This document shows, piece by piece, positions 7,235 to 17,690 of a stretch of 64,000 nt of DNA (positions are counted from its first letter, which is position 1; every line of letters begins with the position of its first letter). Position numbers and translations under genes: made by a program. Source of the stretch: Roseibium aestuarii. Its GTDB lineage: Bacteria; Pseudomonadota; Alphaproteobacteria; Rhizobiales; Stappiaceae. Location of the stretch: assembly GCF_008477545.1 (NCBI RefSeq), contig NZ_VORA01000004.1, forward strand, positions 182,448 to 246,447, given 5' to 3'. A model generated the notes under the pieces. The model was given only the letters and a program-made list of their open reading frames with translations, had not been told where the DNA came from and ran no database searches.

Positions 7235-9502
7235 ATGGGTATGCGGAAGAGGGAGGCAGCCGGCGGAGGCCGAGCCGGTGCGAGGGCGAGCGGGAGAACA
7301 CGGTTCGCCATCTGGCTCGCATTCCTTGTCAGTCTTGTTGCGAGCCTTGCCGGATCGTCTGGTGCGGCGATAGCCGAACCGCTGCTCTCCTCCTTTCTCG
7401 ACAAGGTGCCTGTTGCCGACATCGTGCCGGGTGCCGAGACCTACGGCGCCCTGCGCGAGGATGTGCCCGCCGTTCCCGCCCTCAAGGGTGGGGAGACCGT
7501 CGGCTGGGTTTTCCTGACCTCCGATGTGGTTTCAACGACCGGATATTCCGGCAAGCCCATCCACACGCTGGTTGGCATCGGCCCGGACGCGGTTCTGACG
7601 GGTGTCCACTTGGTCAAGCATTCCGAGCCGATCGTGCTGATCGGCATTCCGGACAGCGAAATCCGCGCCGTTACCGAGGGCTACAAGGGGCTCGATCTCA
7701 AGCGTGAGGCCCAGGCCGACGCGGGAACCGCTCACGACCTCGACATCATCTCCGGCGCCACGGTCACGATCATGGTCATCGACGACACGATCGTCCGGGG
7801 CGGTCTGAAGATTGCCCGCAGGCTCGGTCTCGGGGGTCTTTCCGATGACGCGGCTGCAACCGGTCCCGCCCGTGCCATCGATCCGGCGCGGACTGCGACC
7901 GAAGACTGGATGACCCTGACGGGCGACGGGTCCGTGCGGCGGCTGTCGCTGGATATCGGTCAGATCAACGAAGCCTTCCGGGTCCAGGGGGACGAGCGGG
8001 CCATCGCGCGGCCCGAGAAGGGCGCGGAGACCGAGCCTTTCATTGATCTCTACATGGCGCTGCTCGACGTACCCTCGATTGGGTTGTCGCTTCTGGGAGA
8101 AGCCGAATACGCCAATCTGAAGGGGCGCCTCAAGGAGGGGGATCACGCTGTCGCCGTGCTGGCGCGCGGGCGCTACTCCTTCAAGGGATCGGGCTATGTG
8201 CGGGGCGGGATCTTTGATCGCATCCAGCTGATCCAGAACGATATTTCCGTCCGCTTCCATGATCGTCAGCATGCCCGCATCGGGGGTGTGCTTGCCGAAG
8301 GGGCTCCGTCTTTCACCGAAATGGACCTCTTCGTCATTCCGGCCGAAAGCGGATTTGATCCGGCCCAGGATTTCAGGCTGCAGCTCCTGGTCCAGCGTCA
8401 GGTCGGGGCCATCGACAAGGTCTTCCTGACCTTCGACCTCGGCTACCGTCTGCCCGAGCAGTATCTGCAACCGGTGGTCAGCGCGCCGGCAGCTTCGGCT
8501 TCCGCAAGCGGTCCCGATCTTCAGGCCAGCGACGATACGGACGCTCGCCAGATGCTCTGGAAGCGTATCTGGCACGACCGCAAGAGCGACGTCCTCGTGC
8601 TCGCCGGGGCCCTCGCCGTGCTCACCCTGGTCTTCTTCTTCCAGATGCAGGTGACCCGGAACGAGCGCTTCACCTTCTGGTTCCGCATCGGGTTTCTTGC
8701 CTTCACGCTGGTCTGGCTGGGCTGGATCGAGAATGCGCAGCTCTCGGTGGTCAACGTTCTCGCCTTCTTCGCGGCGGTGACGGGCGAGTTCAGCTGGGAT
8801 GCCTTCCTGATGGATCCGCTGGTCTTCCTGCTCTGGTTCGCCGTCGCAGCCGCGCTCCTCTTCTGGGGTCGAGGCGCCTATTGCGGCTGGCTTTGCCCCT
8901 TCGGCGCGCTTCAGGAACTGAGCAACCGTCTGGCGAAGCTCTGCCGCATCCCCCAATGGGAACTGCCCTGGGGTCTGCACGAGCGGATGTGGCCGATCAA
9001 GTACATGATCTTCCTCGGTCTCTTCGGTCTGTCGCTCTATTCCCTCGATGTGGCGGAACATTACGCCGAGGTCGAGCCCTTCAAGACGGCGATCATCCTG
9101 AAGTTTCAGAGAAGCTGGCCCTTCGTTGCCTTCGCGGGGGCGCTGCTTCTGGCCGGCCTCTTCGTCGAGCGCTTCTACTGCCGCTATCTCTGCCCGCTCG
9201 GCGCGGCGCTGGCGATCCCGGCAAGGCTGCGCATGTTCGACTGGCTCAAGCGCTACCGCGACTGCGGCAATCCGTGCCAGCGCTGCGCCAAGGAGTGCAT
9301 GGTCCAGGCCATCCATCCCGAAGGTCACATCAATCCCAACGAGTGCCTGAACTGCCTGCATTGCCAGGTTCTGTACCAGCACGATCAGAAATGTCCCGTT
9401 TGCATCAAGAAACTCGCCAAGCGCAAGCGCTTCGAGGTGCAGACGGGTCTCTCCAGACCGGAACCCCGCGATGCCACTTCGGCTGCGGCTCCGGCCCAAT
9501 AG
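7235..9502 (+). CDS. nosR: NosR, membrane iron-sulfur flavoprotein for N2O reduction
   Basis: A 755-residue polytopic protein that supports nitrous oxide reductase in vivo by electron supply and regulation. After an N-terminal membrane segment comes a periplasmic FMN-binding domain with SGATVT (about residues 173-178), where Thr is flavinylated in the family. The C-terminal half has several membrane helices, CxxxCP motifs (CGWLCPFG about 550, CRYLCPLG about 649) and a ferredoxin-like stretch with [12 protein letters not shown] and CLNCLHC. The start is uncertain between 7235 and 7241; upstream codons lack homology-like content. nosX, the probable flavin transferase, is in the same operon. Confidence 0.94.
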   Translation: MGMRKREAAGGGRAGARASGRTRFAIWLAFLVSLVASLAGSSGAAIAEPLLSSFLDKVPVADIVPGAETYGALREDVPAVPALKGGETVGWVFLTSDVVSTTGYSGKPIHTLVGIGPDAVLTGVHLVKHSEPIVLIGIPDSEIRAVTEGYKGLDLKREAQADAGTAHDLDIISGATVTIMVIDDTIVRGGLKIARRLGLGGLSDDAAATGPARAIDPARTATEDWMTLTGDGSVRRLSLDIGQINEAFRVQGDERAIARPEKGAETEPFIDLYMALLDVPSIGLSLLGEAEYANLKGRLKEGDHAVAVLARGRYSFKGSGYVRGGIFDRIQLIQNDISVRFHDRQHARIGGVLAEGAPSFTEMDLFVIPAESGFDPAQDFRLQLLVQRQVGAIDKVFLTFDLGYRLPEQYLQPVVSAPAASASASGPDLQASDDTDARQMLWKRIWHDRKSDVLVLAGALAVLTLVFFFQMQVTRNERFTFWFRIGFLAFTLVWLGWIENAQLSVVNVLAFFAAVTGEFSWDAFLMDPLVFLLWFAVAAALLFWGRGAYCGWLCPFGALQELSNRLAKLCRIPQWELPWGLHERMWPIKYMIFLGLFGLSLYSLDVAEHYAEVEPFKTAIILKFQRSWPFVAFAGALLLAGLFVERFYCRYLCPLGAALAIPARLRMFDWLKRYRDCGNPCQRCAKECMVQAIHPEGHINPNECLNCLHCQVLYQHDQKCPVCIKKLAKRKRFEVQTGLSRPEPRDATSAAAPAQ

Positions 9503-9525
9503 GGATCATTCAGAGGAGTATTGTC

Positions 9526-11433
9526 ATGGAACATGAGACGGAAAAGAAGGGTGTGTCCCGCCGTGGTCTGCTCGGCGGCACAGCGGGGGCAGCGCTCGTC
9601 GGTGGCATGGGCGCCCTGGCCTATGGCAGCTTGCCGGCCCGCGCGGCCGAAGGTGGCGCGAAGAACGAACTCGCCCCGGGCGAGCTGGACGAATATTACG
9701 GCTTCTGGTCTTCCGGTCAGTCGGGCGAGCTGCGCATCCTGGGCATCCCGTCCATGCGCGAGCTGATGCGCGTTCCGGTCTTCAACCGCTGCTCCGCCAC
9801 CGGCTGGGGGCAGACCAATGAATCCCTGAAGATCCTGACCGAAGGCCTCACCGAAGAGACGAAGGCCATGCTGGCGGTTCAGGGCAAGGTGACCTACGAC
9901 AACGGCGACCTGCACCATCCGCACATGTCCTTCACGGAAGGTACCTACGATGGTCGCTATCTCTTCATGAACGACAAGGCCAACACCCGCGTTGCCCGCG
10001 TCCGCTGCGACGTCATGAAGTGCGACAAGATCATCGAGATCCCGAACGCCCATGACATCCATGGCATGCGCCCGCAGAAATACCCGCGCACCGGCTATGT
10101 CTTCGCCAACTCCGAGCACGAGGCCCCCCTCGTCAACGATGGCAAGATCCTGGACGATCCCTCCCAGTACGTGAACATCTTCTCCGCCATCGACGGGGAC
10201 AAGATGGAAGTGGCGTGGCAGGTGATCGTGACCGGCAACCTGGACAACGTCGATTGCGACTACCAGGGCAACTATGCCTTCTCCACCAGCTACAATTCCG
10301 AAAACGGCATGAACCTGGCCGAAATGACCGCCAGCGAGCTGGACCATGTCGTCGTGTTCAACATCAAGGAAATCGAGAAGGGCATCGCGGCCGGCGACTT
10401 CCAGGAGCTGAACGGCGTCAAGGTGGTCGACGGCCGCAAGGGCAAGGACCAGAAATACACCCGCTACATCCCGATCCCGAACAGCCCGCACGGGGTGAAC
10501 GCCGCGCCGGACAAGCAGCATATCGTCATCAACGGCAAGCTGTCGCCGACGGTCTCCATCATCGACGTGACCAAGCTCGATGCGCTCTTCTCCGACAATG
10601 CGGACCCGCGGTCCGCAGTCGTGGGCGAGCCGCAACTCGGTCTCGGCCCGCTTCACACCGCCTTCGACGGTCAGGGCAACGCCTTCACCACCCTGTTCCT
10701 CGACAGCCAGGTCGTGAAGTGGAACATCGACAAGGCGATCCGCGCCTATGCCGGTGAAGCCGTTGACCCGATCATCTCCAAGGTCGACGTGCAGTACCAG
10801 CCCGGCCACAACTCCACCTCGATGGGGGAAACCTCCGAGGCGGACGGCAAGTGGCTGATCTCGATGAACAAGTTCTCCAAGGACCGGTTCCTCAACGTCG
10901 GTCCGCTGAAGCCCGAGAACGAGCAGCTCATCGACATCAGCAGCGACGAGATGAAGGTGGTGCATGACGGTCCGACCTTTGCCGAGCCCCATGACAGCAT
11001 CATCGTCCATCGCTCCAAGGTGAACCCGGCGACCGCCTGGAAGCGGGACGACCCGATGTTCGCCGACGCGGTTGCCCAGGCCAAGGCCGATGGGGTCGAC
11101 CTCGAAAGCGATTGCACGGTCATTCGCGACGGCAACAAGGTGCGCGTCTACATGTGGTCGGTCGCCCCGACCTTCGGCCTGGAGAAATTCACGGTCAAGC
11201 AGGGGGACGAGGTCACGGTCTATGTCACCAACCTCGATGACATTGACGATCTGACCCACGGGTTCTGCATGTCGAACCACGGCGTGGCCATGGAAGTCGC
11301 TCCGCAGGCGACCGCCTCCGTGACCTTTATCGCCGAGCGTCCCGGCGTTCACTGGTTCTACTGCCAGTGGTTCTGCCATGCGCTGCACATGGAAATGCGC
11401 GGCCGCATGTTCGTCGAGCCCCGGGGAGCCTGA
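9526..11433 (+). CDS. nosZ: nitrous oxide reductase
   Basis: A 635-residue periplasmic copper enzyme reducing N2O to N2. The N-terminus carries a twin-arginine signal (VSRRGLLGG, then a hydrophobic stretch ending ARAAEG), placing it in clade I, which is exported folded by Tat. A seven-bladed propeller with CuZ histidines (for example DLHHPHM) is followed by a cupredoxin domain with the CuA site [12 protein letters not shown] (Cys613, Cys617, His621, Met624). AGAGGAG lies 7 bases upstream of the ATG. The frame is open further upstream inside nosR but is not translated there. Pseudoazurin at the left end of the cluster is a likely electron donor. Confidence 0.97.
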   Translation: MEHETEKKGVSRRGLLGGTAGAALVGGMGALAYGSLPARAAEGGAKNELAPGELDEYYGFWSSGQSGELRILGIPSMRELMRVPVFNRCSATGWGQTNESLKILTEGLTEETKAMLAVQGKVTYDNGDLHHPHMSFTEGTYDGRYLFMNDKANTRVARVRCDVMKCDKIIEIPNAHDIHGMRPQKYPRTGYVFANSEHEAPLVNDGKILDDPSQYVNIFSAIDGDKMEVAWQVIVTGNLDNVDCDYQGNYAFSTSYNSENGMNLAEMTASELDHVVVFNIKEIEKGIAAGDFQELNGVKVVDGRKGKDQKYTRYIPIPNSPHGVNAAPDKQHIVINGKLSPTVSIIDVTKLDALFSDNADPRSAVVGEPQLGLGPLHTAFDGQGNAFTTLFLDSQVVKWNIDKAIRAYAGEAVDPIISKVDVQYQPGHNSTSMGETSEADGKWLISMNKFSKDRFLNVGPLKPENEQLIDISSDEMKVVHDGPTFAEPHDSIIVHRSKVNPATAWKRDDPMFADAVAQAKADGVDLESDCTVIRDGNKVRVYMWSVAPTFGLEKFTVKQGDEVTVYVTNLDDIDDLTHGFCMSNHGVAMEVAPQATASVTFIAERPGVHWFYCQWFCHALHMEMRGRMFVEPRGA

Positions 11434-11435
11434 CG

Positions 11436-12752
11436 ATGAGACGCTCCCGCAAGGCCGGGTTCGTCCGGCAACTCGCAGTCTGGATGGTCGGAGCACTCTG
11501 GTTGCACCCGGCACACTCGGCCGAGCTGCAGGTGCCCGCAGAGCCGGGAGCGCTCGCTCATGCCATCATGACCGCGCAAGCCGGAGACCATCTCCGGCTT
11601 GCGCCCGGCACCCATTCCGGGCCGGTCGTCATCGACCGGTCTCTCGTTCTCGACGGCGGTGGCCAGGCCGTTCTGGTCGGCTCGGGGGAGGGCAGCGTGG
11701 TGACCATTGCCGCGGACACTGTGACCGTGACCGGTCTCACCATCCGCGGGTCGGGTCTCTCCCACGAATTCAACGATGCTGCGGTCCGGCTGCTCAAGGG
11801 CGTCCGGGGCGCGGTGGTGCGCGACAATCGGCTGCTCGACAATCTGGTCGGCGTGGACGTTCACGGCGCGATCGACACGCGGGTCTTCGGCAACCTGATC
11901 GAAGGCCGGCAGGATCTGCGGGTCAACGAACGCGGCAACGGGATCTACGTCTGGAATGCGCCGGGCCTGATCGCGGAAGGCAACACCATCCGCTATGGCC
12001 GGGACGGGATTTTCGTCAACACCAGTTCTGACGACACGTTTCGCGCCAACCGTTTCGAGAAGCTGCGCTTCGCCATTCACTACATGCACGGCAATGACGG
12101 GGTCATCGAGGGGAATGTCTCCATCGGCAATGACATCGGCTATGCCCTCATGTTTTCCGACCGGCTGACCATCCGCGGCAACGAATCCGTCGGCGATCGT
12201 CAGCATGGTCTCATGCTCAATTACGCCAATCTTTCGGTCGTGGAGGACAACCTCGTCCGCGAAGGCGGCGAGAAATGCCTCTTCATGTACAATGCGAACA
12301 AGAACCAGGTGCGTGGCAACCGGTTCGAACGCTGCCCCATCGGCATTCACTTCACCGCCGGGTCGGCCGACAATCTCTTTGTCGGCAATGCCTTCCTCGG
12401 CAACCGAACCCAGGTCAAATATGTCGGGACCCGGGATCTGGACTGGAGCGCGGGCGGGCGCGGCAATTACTGGAGCGATCACGCGGCCTTCGACACCAAT
12501 GGCGATGGCATCGCCGAGACCGCCTACCGCCCCAACGACCTGATGGACCAGATCCTCTGGACCCAGCCTTCGGCGAAGCTGCTTCTGGGCAGCCCCGCGG
12601 TCCAGCTCCTGCGCTGGACCCAGTCCCAGTTTCCCGCCCTGATGCCCGGCGGCATCATCGATCGCGCGCCGCTCATGCATCCGCCAGCCGCACAGGCGCG
12701 CGATGCCGGCGTCGACAGGCAGATGACCCACGAAAACGGAGGTGCGTCATGA
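11436..12752 (+). CDS. nosD: NosD, periplasmic CuZ-site assembly protein
   Basis: A 438-residue exported protein of right-handed beta-helix (carbohydrate-binding/CASH repeat) type, with many repeats of the form N-x-hydrophobic-x-G-N (GNLIEG, EGNTIRYGRDGIF, RGNESVG, VGNAFLGN). The N-terminal signal ends near HPAHSAEL. NosD works with the NosFY ABC transporter to mature the CuZ cluster, probably by helping sulfur delivery. It starts two bases after the nosZ stop and overlaps nosF by ATGA. Confidence 0.94.
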   Translation: MRRSRKAGFVRQLAVWMVGALWLHPAHSAELQVPAEPGALAHAIMTAQAGDHLRLAPGTHSGPVVIDRSLVLDGGGQAVLVGSGEGSVVTIAADTVTVTGLTIRGSGLSHEFNDAAVRLLKGVRGAVVRDNRLLDNLVGVDVHGAIDTRVFGNLIEGRQDLRVNERGNGIYVWNAPGLIAEGNTIRYGRDGIFVNTSSDDTFRANRFEKLRFAIHYMHGNDGVIEGNVSIGNDIGYALMFSDRLTIRGNESVGDRQHGLMLNYANLSVVEDNLVREGGEKCLFMYNANKNQVRGNRFERCPIGIHFTAGSADNLFVGNAFLGNRTQVKYVGTRDLDWSAGGRGNYWSDHAAFDTNGDGIAETAYRPNDLMDQILWTQPSAKLLLGSPAVQLLRWTQSQFPALMPGGIIDRAPLMHPPAAQARDAGVDRQMTHENGGAS

Positions 12753-13681
12753 CACCGGCCCTGTGTGTGGCGGGGGTCGACAGGAGTTTCGACCGTCGCG
12801 CCATCATTCGCGATGTGAGCTTTGCCCTGCAACCGGGCGAGCGTGTCGCCCTGCTCGGTCACAATGGTGCGGGCAAGACCACCCTTTTCAAGATGATCCT
12901 CGGGTTCCTGGACCCCGACTGCGGCGAGATCGCGGTGCTCGGACATCGCCCCGGCTCGCGGGCGGCCCGATGCGCCACTGCCTTCCTGCCGGAGGCGGTG
13001 GCGTTCCAGAAGAACCTGACCGGAGCAGAGGTGATCCGCTTCTACGCAAGGCTCAAGGGCGAAGCGCCGCGCAAGGCGCTTTCCCTGCTCGACCGGGTCG
13101 GCCTGGCGGAGGCCGCAGACCGTCGTCTGGGCACCTATTCGAAGGGCATGCGTCAGAGGCTGGGTCTGGCTCAGGCCCTCATCGGTCGGCCGGGTCTGGT
13201 TCTGCTCGACGAGCCCACGAGCGGTCTCGACCCCATCTCGCGCCAGGATTTCTATGCACTCGTCGAGGAAGTGGCGGCGGAAGGGGCAACGGTCCTCCTG
13301 TCGTCCCATGCGCTGACAGAGGTGGAGGCCCGCACCGACCGTATCCTCATTCTCTCCGCCGGGCAGATGGTCGCCGATGATACGCTGGCCAATCTGCGTC
13401 GCGCCGCCGGTCTGCCCATCCGCCTCAAGGTCCGTGCCGGGGAGGAGACGGTGACCGAAGTCGCCAGCCGGCTGGGCGGCGAGCGCGTCAACGGGCGTTC
13501 GGTCGAGCTCCTGTGCACTCCGGCAGAGAAGATCGGCCGCCTCGCGCAGATCGCCGCTCTGGGAGACCTGGTGCAGGACCTCGATGTTCATGACCCGAGC
13601 CTGGACGATGTCTATCGCCACTTTTCCCGCATCGCCACGACCGACACCGGTCGCGCCGCCTCACAGCACAAGGGAGCCTGA
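12749..13681 (+). CDS. nosF: NosF, ABC transporter ATPase
   Basis: A 310-residue cytoplasmic ATPase of the NosDFY complex. Walker A is GHNGAGKTT, the signature is YSKGMRQRLGLAQ, Walker B is LVLLDEPTSGLD, and the switch His is in SSHALTE. The C-terminal 80 residues form a regulatory extension common in this family. It is coupled to nosD (ATGA overlap) and followed 2 bases later by nosY. It powers NosY-NosD in CuZ assembly. Confidence 0.95.
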   Translation: MTPALCVAGVDRSFDRRAIIRDVSFALQPGERVALLGHNGAGKTTLFKMILGFLDPDCGEIAVLGHRPGSRAARCATAFLPEAVAFQKNLTGAEVIRFYARLKGEAPRKALSLLDRVGLAEAADRRLGTYSKGMRQRLGLAQALIGRPGLVLLDEPTSGLDPISRQDFYALVEEVAAEGATVLLSSHALTEVEARTDRILILSAGQMVADDTLANLRRAAGLPIRLKVRAGEETVTEVASRLGGERVNGRSVELLCTPAEKIGRLAQIAALGDLVQDLDVHDPSLDDVYRHFSRIATTDTGRAASQHKGA

Positions 13682-13683
13682 AC

Positions 13684-14514
13684 ATGCTCGGGCGTATCCT
13701 GACCGTCGCCGCTCTGGAACTGCGCATCGGCATGCGCAATCGCTGGATCGTGCTTGCCACCTTCATTCTGGCGGGGTTCTCTCTCGCGCTGGCTCTCTTG
13801 GGCTCGGCCCCGGCCGGTCCGCTCGGGATCGACCGGATGACGGTGACGGTGGCCTCGCTGGCCAGCCTCTCCGTCTATCTGGTGCCGCTGATCGCCCTGC
13901 TTCTCGCCTTCGACGCGGTGGCTGGCGAAATTGATCGGGGCACGCTGCTCCTTCTCCTGTCCTCGCCCCTGTCGCGGGCGGAGTTCCTGCTTGGCAAGTG
14001 CGTCGGTCACTTCTGTGTGCTCTCCCTGTCCCTTGGCATCGGTTACGGTCTCACAGCGGCCCTGCTCTGGAGCAGTGGGGAAGGGGAAATGGCGGGTTTG
14101 CTGGACTTTGCCCGGCTGATCGGCACGTCCACCCTGCTCGGCCTGGCTTTTCTCGCCATCGGCTATGTGCTGAGCGCCTCCGTGCGTCAGGCGAGCACGG
14201 CGGCCGCGCTGGCCATCGTGGCCTGGCTCGCCCTTGTGGTGCTCTACGATCTGGCTCTGCTCGGCCTTCTGGTCAGCGGTGCCGTAGACAGCCTCTCGCC
14301 CAGTGTCTTCCCGGTCGCGCTTCTGCTCAATCCGGCCGACGCGTTCCGGCTCTTCAATCTTGCGGCTCTCGGCGCCAGCGACCTGGTCGGCGGCATGGCC
14401 GGGGTGGCCGACAGCCTGCCGTTTGCGCCGGAACTGGCGCTTGCGTCCATCCTGTCCGTAGCCGCAGCAACCCTCTGCCTTGCCGTCCTTATGGTCCGGA
14501 GGATCGTCCCATGA
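13684..14514 (+). CDS. nosY: NosY, ABC transporter membrane subunit
   Basis: A 276-residue permease with about six membrane helices, of ABC-2 type. An N-terminal amphipathic start (LELRIGMRNRW) precedes the first helix. EIDRGTLLLLLSSPLSRAEF is the typical cytoplasmic coupling region, and the last helix runs to the C-terminal basic residues. It forms the channel of the NosDFY machine for CuZ maturation. Its stop overlaps the nosL start (ATGA). Confidence 0.93.
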   Translation: MLGRILTVAALELRIGMRNRWIVLATFILAGFSLALALLGSAPAGPLGIDRMTVTVASLASLSVYLVPLIALLLAFDAVAGEIDRGTLLLLLSSPLSRAEFLLGKCVGHFCVLSLSLGIGYGLTAALLWSSGEGEMAGLLDFARLIGTSTLLGLAFLAIGYVLSASVRQASTAAALAIVAWLALVVLYDLALLGLLVSGAVDSLSPSVFPVALLLNPADAFRLFNLAALGASDLVGGMAGVADSLPFAPELALASILSVAAATLCLAVLMVRRIVP

Positions 14515-15149
14515 TCACCAGATCTCTTGCGGCCCTGGCCGCATCTGTCCTTCTTCCGCTTCTTTCCGCGTGTCAGGAAGAGGCCGTCGTCGCGCGTCCC
14601 GCGCCGGTGACCCTGACCGTCGAGGCGGCCGGCCATTATTGCCAGATGGGTGTCCTCGAGCATGACGGGCCGAAGGCGCAGATCCATCTCGCCGGAAATC
14701 CCGCGCCGCTCTGGTTCACGCAGGTGCGCGACGCGGTCGCCTTCACCCGGCTTCCGGAAGAGCCCCGGGACTATATCGCGATCTATGTGAATGACATGGC
14801 GGTGGCGAAGAACTGGGCAGAGCCCGGTCCGGATAACTGGATCCTCGCGGACGACGCCTGGTTCGTCATCGAAAGCCGTCAGCTGGGCGGCATGGGCGCG
14901 CCCGAGGCCATTCCCTTCGGCACCCGGGAGGCGGCAGACGCCCTTGTTCGTGACCGGGGCGGGCGCGTGGTCCGGCTCACAGAGATCCCGGACGCTTACG
15001 TTCTGGCGCCGGTCGTCGATGTGACCGGTCCGCAAGGGACTTCCGGTGCTGTCGCCGTGCCGCCCCCGGCAGTCTCCTCTCAGGAAAGACGGTCGGCGGG
15101 CCTGCCTGGACGCCTTCACGCGCCTGCACACGAAATGGAGAATCTCTGA
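14511..15149 (+). CDS. nosL: NosL, copper chaperone lipoprotein
   Basis: A 212-residue lipoprotein. The signal peptide ends in a lipobox (LLSAC, Cys about residue 20), so it is anchored in the outer leaflet of a periplasmic membrane. The domain contains the NosL copper motif region (HYCQMGVLEHDGPKAQIHL), with Cys, Met and His residues for Cu(I). NosL delivers copper to NosD and apo-NosZ. The C-terminal 40 residues are Pro/Ser-rich and look disordered. It overlaps nosX by one base (TGATG). Confidence 0.93.
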   Translation: MITRSLAALAASVLLPLLSACQEEAVVARPAPVTLTVEAAGHYCQMGVLEHDGPKAQIHLAGNPAPLWFTQVRDAVAFTRLPEEPRDYIAIYVNDMAVAKNWAEPGPDNWILADDAWFVIESRQLGGMGAPEAIPFGTREAADALVRDRGGRVVRLTEIPDAYVLAPVVDVTGPQGTSGAVAVPPPAVSSQERRSAGLPGRLHAPAHEMENL

Positions 15150-16171
15150 TGGTCGACATGAGACCAAGCCGCCGCCGGTTTCTTCGCATCGCGGCCTGTG
15201 CCCTGGCAGGCAGCGCGTTGACATCGGCTGGGTGGGCCGGGATCCCAGAGCCCGCGGCCCCCATCTGGCGTTGGAAGGGAATTGCGCTCGGCGCCCCTGC
15301 TGAGCTGCACCTGCGCGGCGGCGACGGCGTGGCAGCGCAGCGGATCTTCCGCAAGGTCGAGAGGGAGCTGGACCGGCTGGAGGATATCTTCAGCCTCTAT
15401 CGACCGGAGAGTGCGCTGGTGCGGCTCAACCGGACCGGCGACCTGCCGGCTCCTCCACTCGAGCTGCTCAACCTGCTGTCCCTCTGCGACAGGCTCTACC
15501 GGCAGAGCGACGGGCTCTTCGATCCGACGGTCCAGCCTCTGTGGACCGCCTATGCGGAGGCAGCCTCAACCGGGACGACCCTTGATAAGGAGCGCCTTGA
15601 ACAACTGCGTACCCTGATCGGCTTCGACCGGGTCTCTTTTGAGCCGTCGCGCATTCGGTTCGCGCGCCCTCGCATGGGCCTGACCCTGAACGGAATCGCC
15701 CAAGGCTATGTCACCGACCGGGTGACCGATCTCCTTCGGCGCGAGGGCCTGTCGGACATTGTCGTGGACATGGGAGAGATCCGGGCCAGCGGCTCGGCAA
15801 TGGACGGCGCGTTGCACGCCGGTGATGAAGGATGGCCGGTGCGTCTGTCTCCCGATCATGACCGCTCAGAGGGTGAAACCATCCGTCTCGTTGATCTCGC
15901 CGTCGCCAGTTCGAGCGTGGCCGGCGATCTTTCGGGCGGGCCGCTGGGTGCCGGCCATGTGCTGGATCCGCGCACCGGCCGCCCTGCGACAGCGTCTCGG
16001 CTGCGGGCCGTCAGCGTCATCGCCCCGTCAGCAGCCCTTGCCGATGGCCTCTCCACCGCGGCGCTCGTGATGCCTCCCGCCCATCTTCTGAAGGTCCTTG
16101 CGGAAAACCCCGGCACCAGGGCAAGGGTGATCGACAGCGCCGGTCATGCGCACTGGCTGAAGCAGGGTTGA
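15149..16171 (+). CDS. nosX: NosX, ApbE-family FAD:protein FMN transferase
   Basis: A 340-residue ApbE-like protein exported by Tat (SRRRFLRIAACALAG near the N-terminus). The ApbE fold shows in EDIFSLYRPESALVRLN, DGLFDPTVQPLW, LTLNGIAQGYVTDRV and HVLDPRTGRPA. It is expected to attach FMN to the Thr of NosR in the periplasm, and NosR with the SGATVT site is in the same operon. It is the last gene of nosRZDFYLX; the convergent copD gene ends 132 bases away. Confidence 0.93.
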   Translation: MVDMRPSRRRFLRIAACALAGSALTSAGWAGIPEPAAPIWRWKGIALGAPAELHLRGGDGVAAQRIFRKVERELDRLEDIFSLYRPESALVRLNRTGDLPAPPLELLNLLSLCDRLYRQSDGLFDPTVQPLWTAYAEAASTGTTLDKERLEQLRTLIGFDRVSFEPSRIRFARPRMGLTLNGIAQGYVTDRVTDLLRREGLSDIVVDMGEIRASGSAMDGALHAGDEGWPVRLSPDHDRSEGETIRLVDLAVASSSVAGDLSGGPLGAGHVLDPRTGRPATASRLRAVSVIAPSAALADGLSTAALVMPPAHLLKVLAENPGTRARVIDSAGHAHWLKQG

Positions 16172-16303
16172 CCCGCCCCGATTGCAACGACAGTGGAGAC
16201 AACAGATTGGAGCGCCATGGCCCCGGCAGGGGGAGGTTTGCATCCCGGATCCCGATCGGAGATCAAGGCTCTGGGCAACACAGGACAGCTTTGCAAACCC
16301 TGC

Positions 16304-17182
16304 TCAACCCGGTGAGGTGACGGTTGTGACTGCGGCGGTCGTCAGCAGGATCGCGAGGATGAGGGCCGCTTCGAGGCGTACGGAGACCCTCAGTTTTGCG
16401 CGCGCCGACCGGTTTCCGGCAAGGATGGCAGGCGTCAGGCGAATCTTGTTGACTGCGGCGAGAGCAAGCACACCCGCAAAGAGCATGAGCTTCACCAGGA
16501 GCAGCTGTCCGTAGGGGCTCAGGAAGAACCGCAGGTCGGAGCCGCCGAAGATCCACAGGACCGCGCCACCGGCACACGCGAGACCGCCGACGGCCCAGAG
16601 CGCCTTACGCCCGAATTCCTCCGCGACCGGGCCGAGCCGGTCGGCGTGCGCCTCCCGGTTGAGGCGAAGCAAGGGTGCGAATGCCCCAAGCCAGAAGGCC
16701 AGACAAAGCATATGCAGCGTGACAAGCAGACCGAGCAGAAGTCTCGGCTCGTTCATCGCGTGGCCGCGCAGGGAGAAGGACGCGCAGGCAATGAAGGCCC
16801 CGAGGCAGGCGACCGGCCATGTCCAGCGGTGCGGGAGAAGCGCTGGCAGGATCAGGCCAAGACCCGCCAGTCGCACTGCGACGCTCGTTCCCAGCGGGCT
16901 CTCGGCAACCATTGCCAGCATCATGGGATCGAAGGTCCCCTCGAGGGCGCCCCCCATCAGGAAACTTGCCCGCAAGGGGATGCGCAGGGTCGTTGCGATG
17001 GCGGCAACGAACGCCAGGCCACCGGCAAGGCGCGCCAGATGACGGCGGTCATCTTCGCTCAGGGACGAGAGCATGCAGGCGATCAGGATGCTTCCCGCGC
17101 TGATCAGCGTCGTTGCGTAGGCCAGAGCCTTCACGATGATGGACAACACGGTCAGGCCATCGGAAGCAACCAGGTGCAGCAT
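16304..17182 (-). CDS. copD: CopD-family copper membrane protein
   Basis: A 292-residue protein with about eight membrane helices, of the CopD/PcoD family that pairs with periplasmic CopC in copper handling. Visible landmarks are LRIPLRASFLMGG, LLVTLHMLCLAFWLGAFAPL (conserved His and Trp) and LLLVKLMLFAGVLALAAVNK. It starts 12 bases after the copC stop and is the last gene of the operon. It may move copper inward, which would suit supply to NosZ, or serve resistance; sequence alone does not decide. Confidence 0.88.
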   Translation of the reverse strand: MLHLVASDGLTVLSIIVKALAYATTLISAGSILIACMLSSLSEDDRRHLARLAGGLAFVAAIATTLRIPLRASFLMGGALEGTFDPMMLAMVAESPLGTSVAVRLAGLGLILPALLPHRWTWPVACLGAFIACASFSLRGHAMNEPRLLLGLLVTLHMLCLAFWLGAFAPLLRLNREAHADRLGPVAEEFGRKALWAVGGLACAGGAVLWIFGGSDLRFFLSPYGQLLLVKLMLFAGVLALAAVNKIRLTPAILAGNRSARAKLRVSVRLEAALILAILLTTAAVTTVTSPG

Positions 17183-17194
17183 CGCCGGGGCTCA

Positions 17195-17590
17195 TCAGTT
17201 GGCAATAGTGAAGGAAAAGCGGCCGCTCATGGCGTGACCGTCTGAAGAGAGGCCGCGCCATTCCACCGTGTAGGCGCCGGCTGGCATGGCTGGGGGCACC
17301 GCCTCGAAGCGCGTCACCGGCTCCATGTTGTCGGACCGGGTCACGGGAAATTCCGTGTCGTTCCCATCGGTGAGGCGAAGCATGGTGATGCGCATCGGGG
17401 CATTGAACCCGATGGCGATCAGGTGCGGTGTGGCGGTCACCGTTGCCCCATCAGCCGGCGTCGTGGACTCCTTGCTCGAATGGGCCTGCGCGGTTGTCGC
17501 AGGGACGATTGCAAGCGGAGACGCGATGGTGACGGCGAGGGCGATGGCGCGCGTCAGGTTGGCGGGGCGCAGGGGCCGGACGGTCGTCAT
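17195..17590 (-). CDS. copC: CopC-family periplasmic copper-binding protein
   Basis: A 131-residue exported protein. The signal peptide ends with TTAQAHS, so the mature chain begins with the His that binds Cu(II) in CopC. The beta-sandwich domain shows STTPADGATVTATPHLIAIGF, a Met in NAPMRI and the terminal motif WRGLSSDGHAMSGRFSF with a second conserved His. The start at 17590 has AAAGG upstream; the frame extends further without protein-like content. It lies between cusF and copD and probably passes copper to CopD. Confidence 0.9.
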   Translation of the reverse strand: MTTVRPLRPANLTRAIALAVTIASPLAIVPATTAQAHSSKESTTPADGATVTATPHLIAIGFNAPMRITMLRLTDGNDTEFPVTRSDNMEPVTRFEAVPPAMPAGAYTVEWRGLSSDGHAMSGRFSFTIAN

Positions 17591-17646
17591 GGTCAAACCT
17601 TTCTTCTCAGGCCGATGGCCTGTCTGGTTGGGGGAAGTGAGAGGGA

Positions 17647-17682
17647 GGACCGCCGCCGTGGCATCAGCCGGGGCGGCGGTCC
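17647..17682 (-). promoter_or_regulatory. strong hairpin between cusF and copC
   Basis: A perfect 11-bp inverted repeat (GGACCGCCGCC / GGCGGCGGTCC) with a 14-base loop sits in the 100-base gap between the two genes. No T-run follows on the minus strand, so it is more likely an mRNA-stability or attenuating element than a full terminator. Confidence 0.45.
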
Positions 17683-17690
17683 CGGCGGTG

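Noticed and set aside
7532..11514. Long minus-strand open frames opposite nosR and nosZ
   Set aside because: Antisense shadows without starts, ribosome sites or family features.
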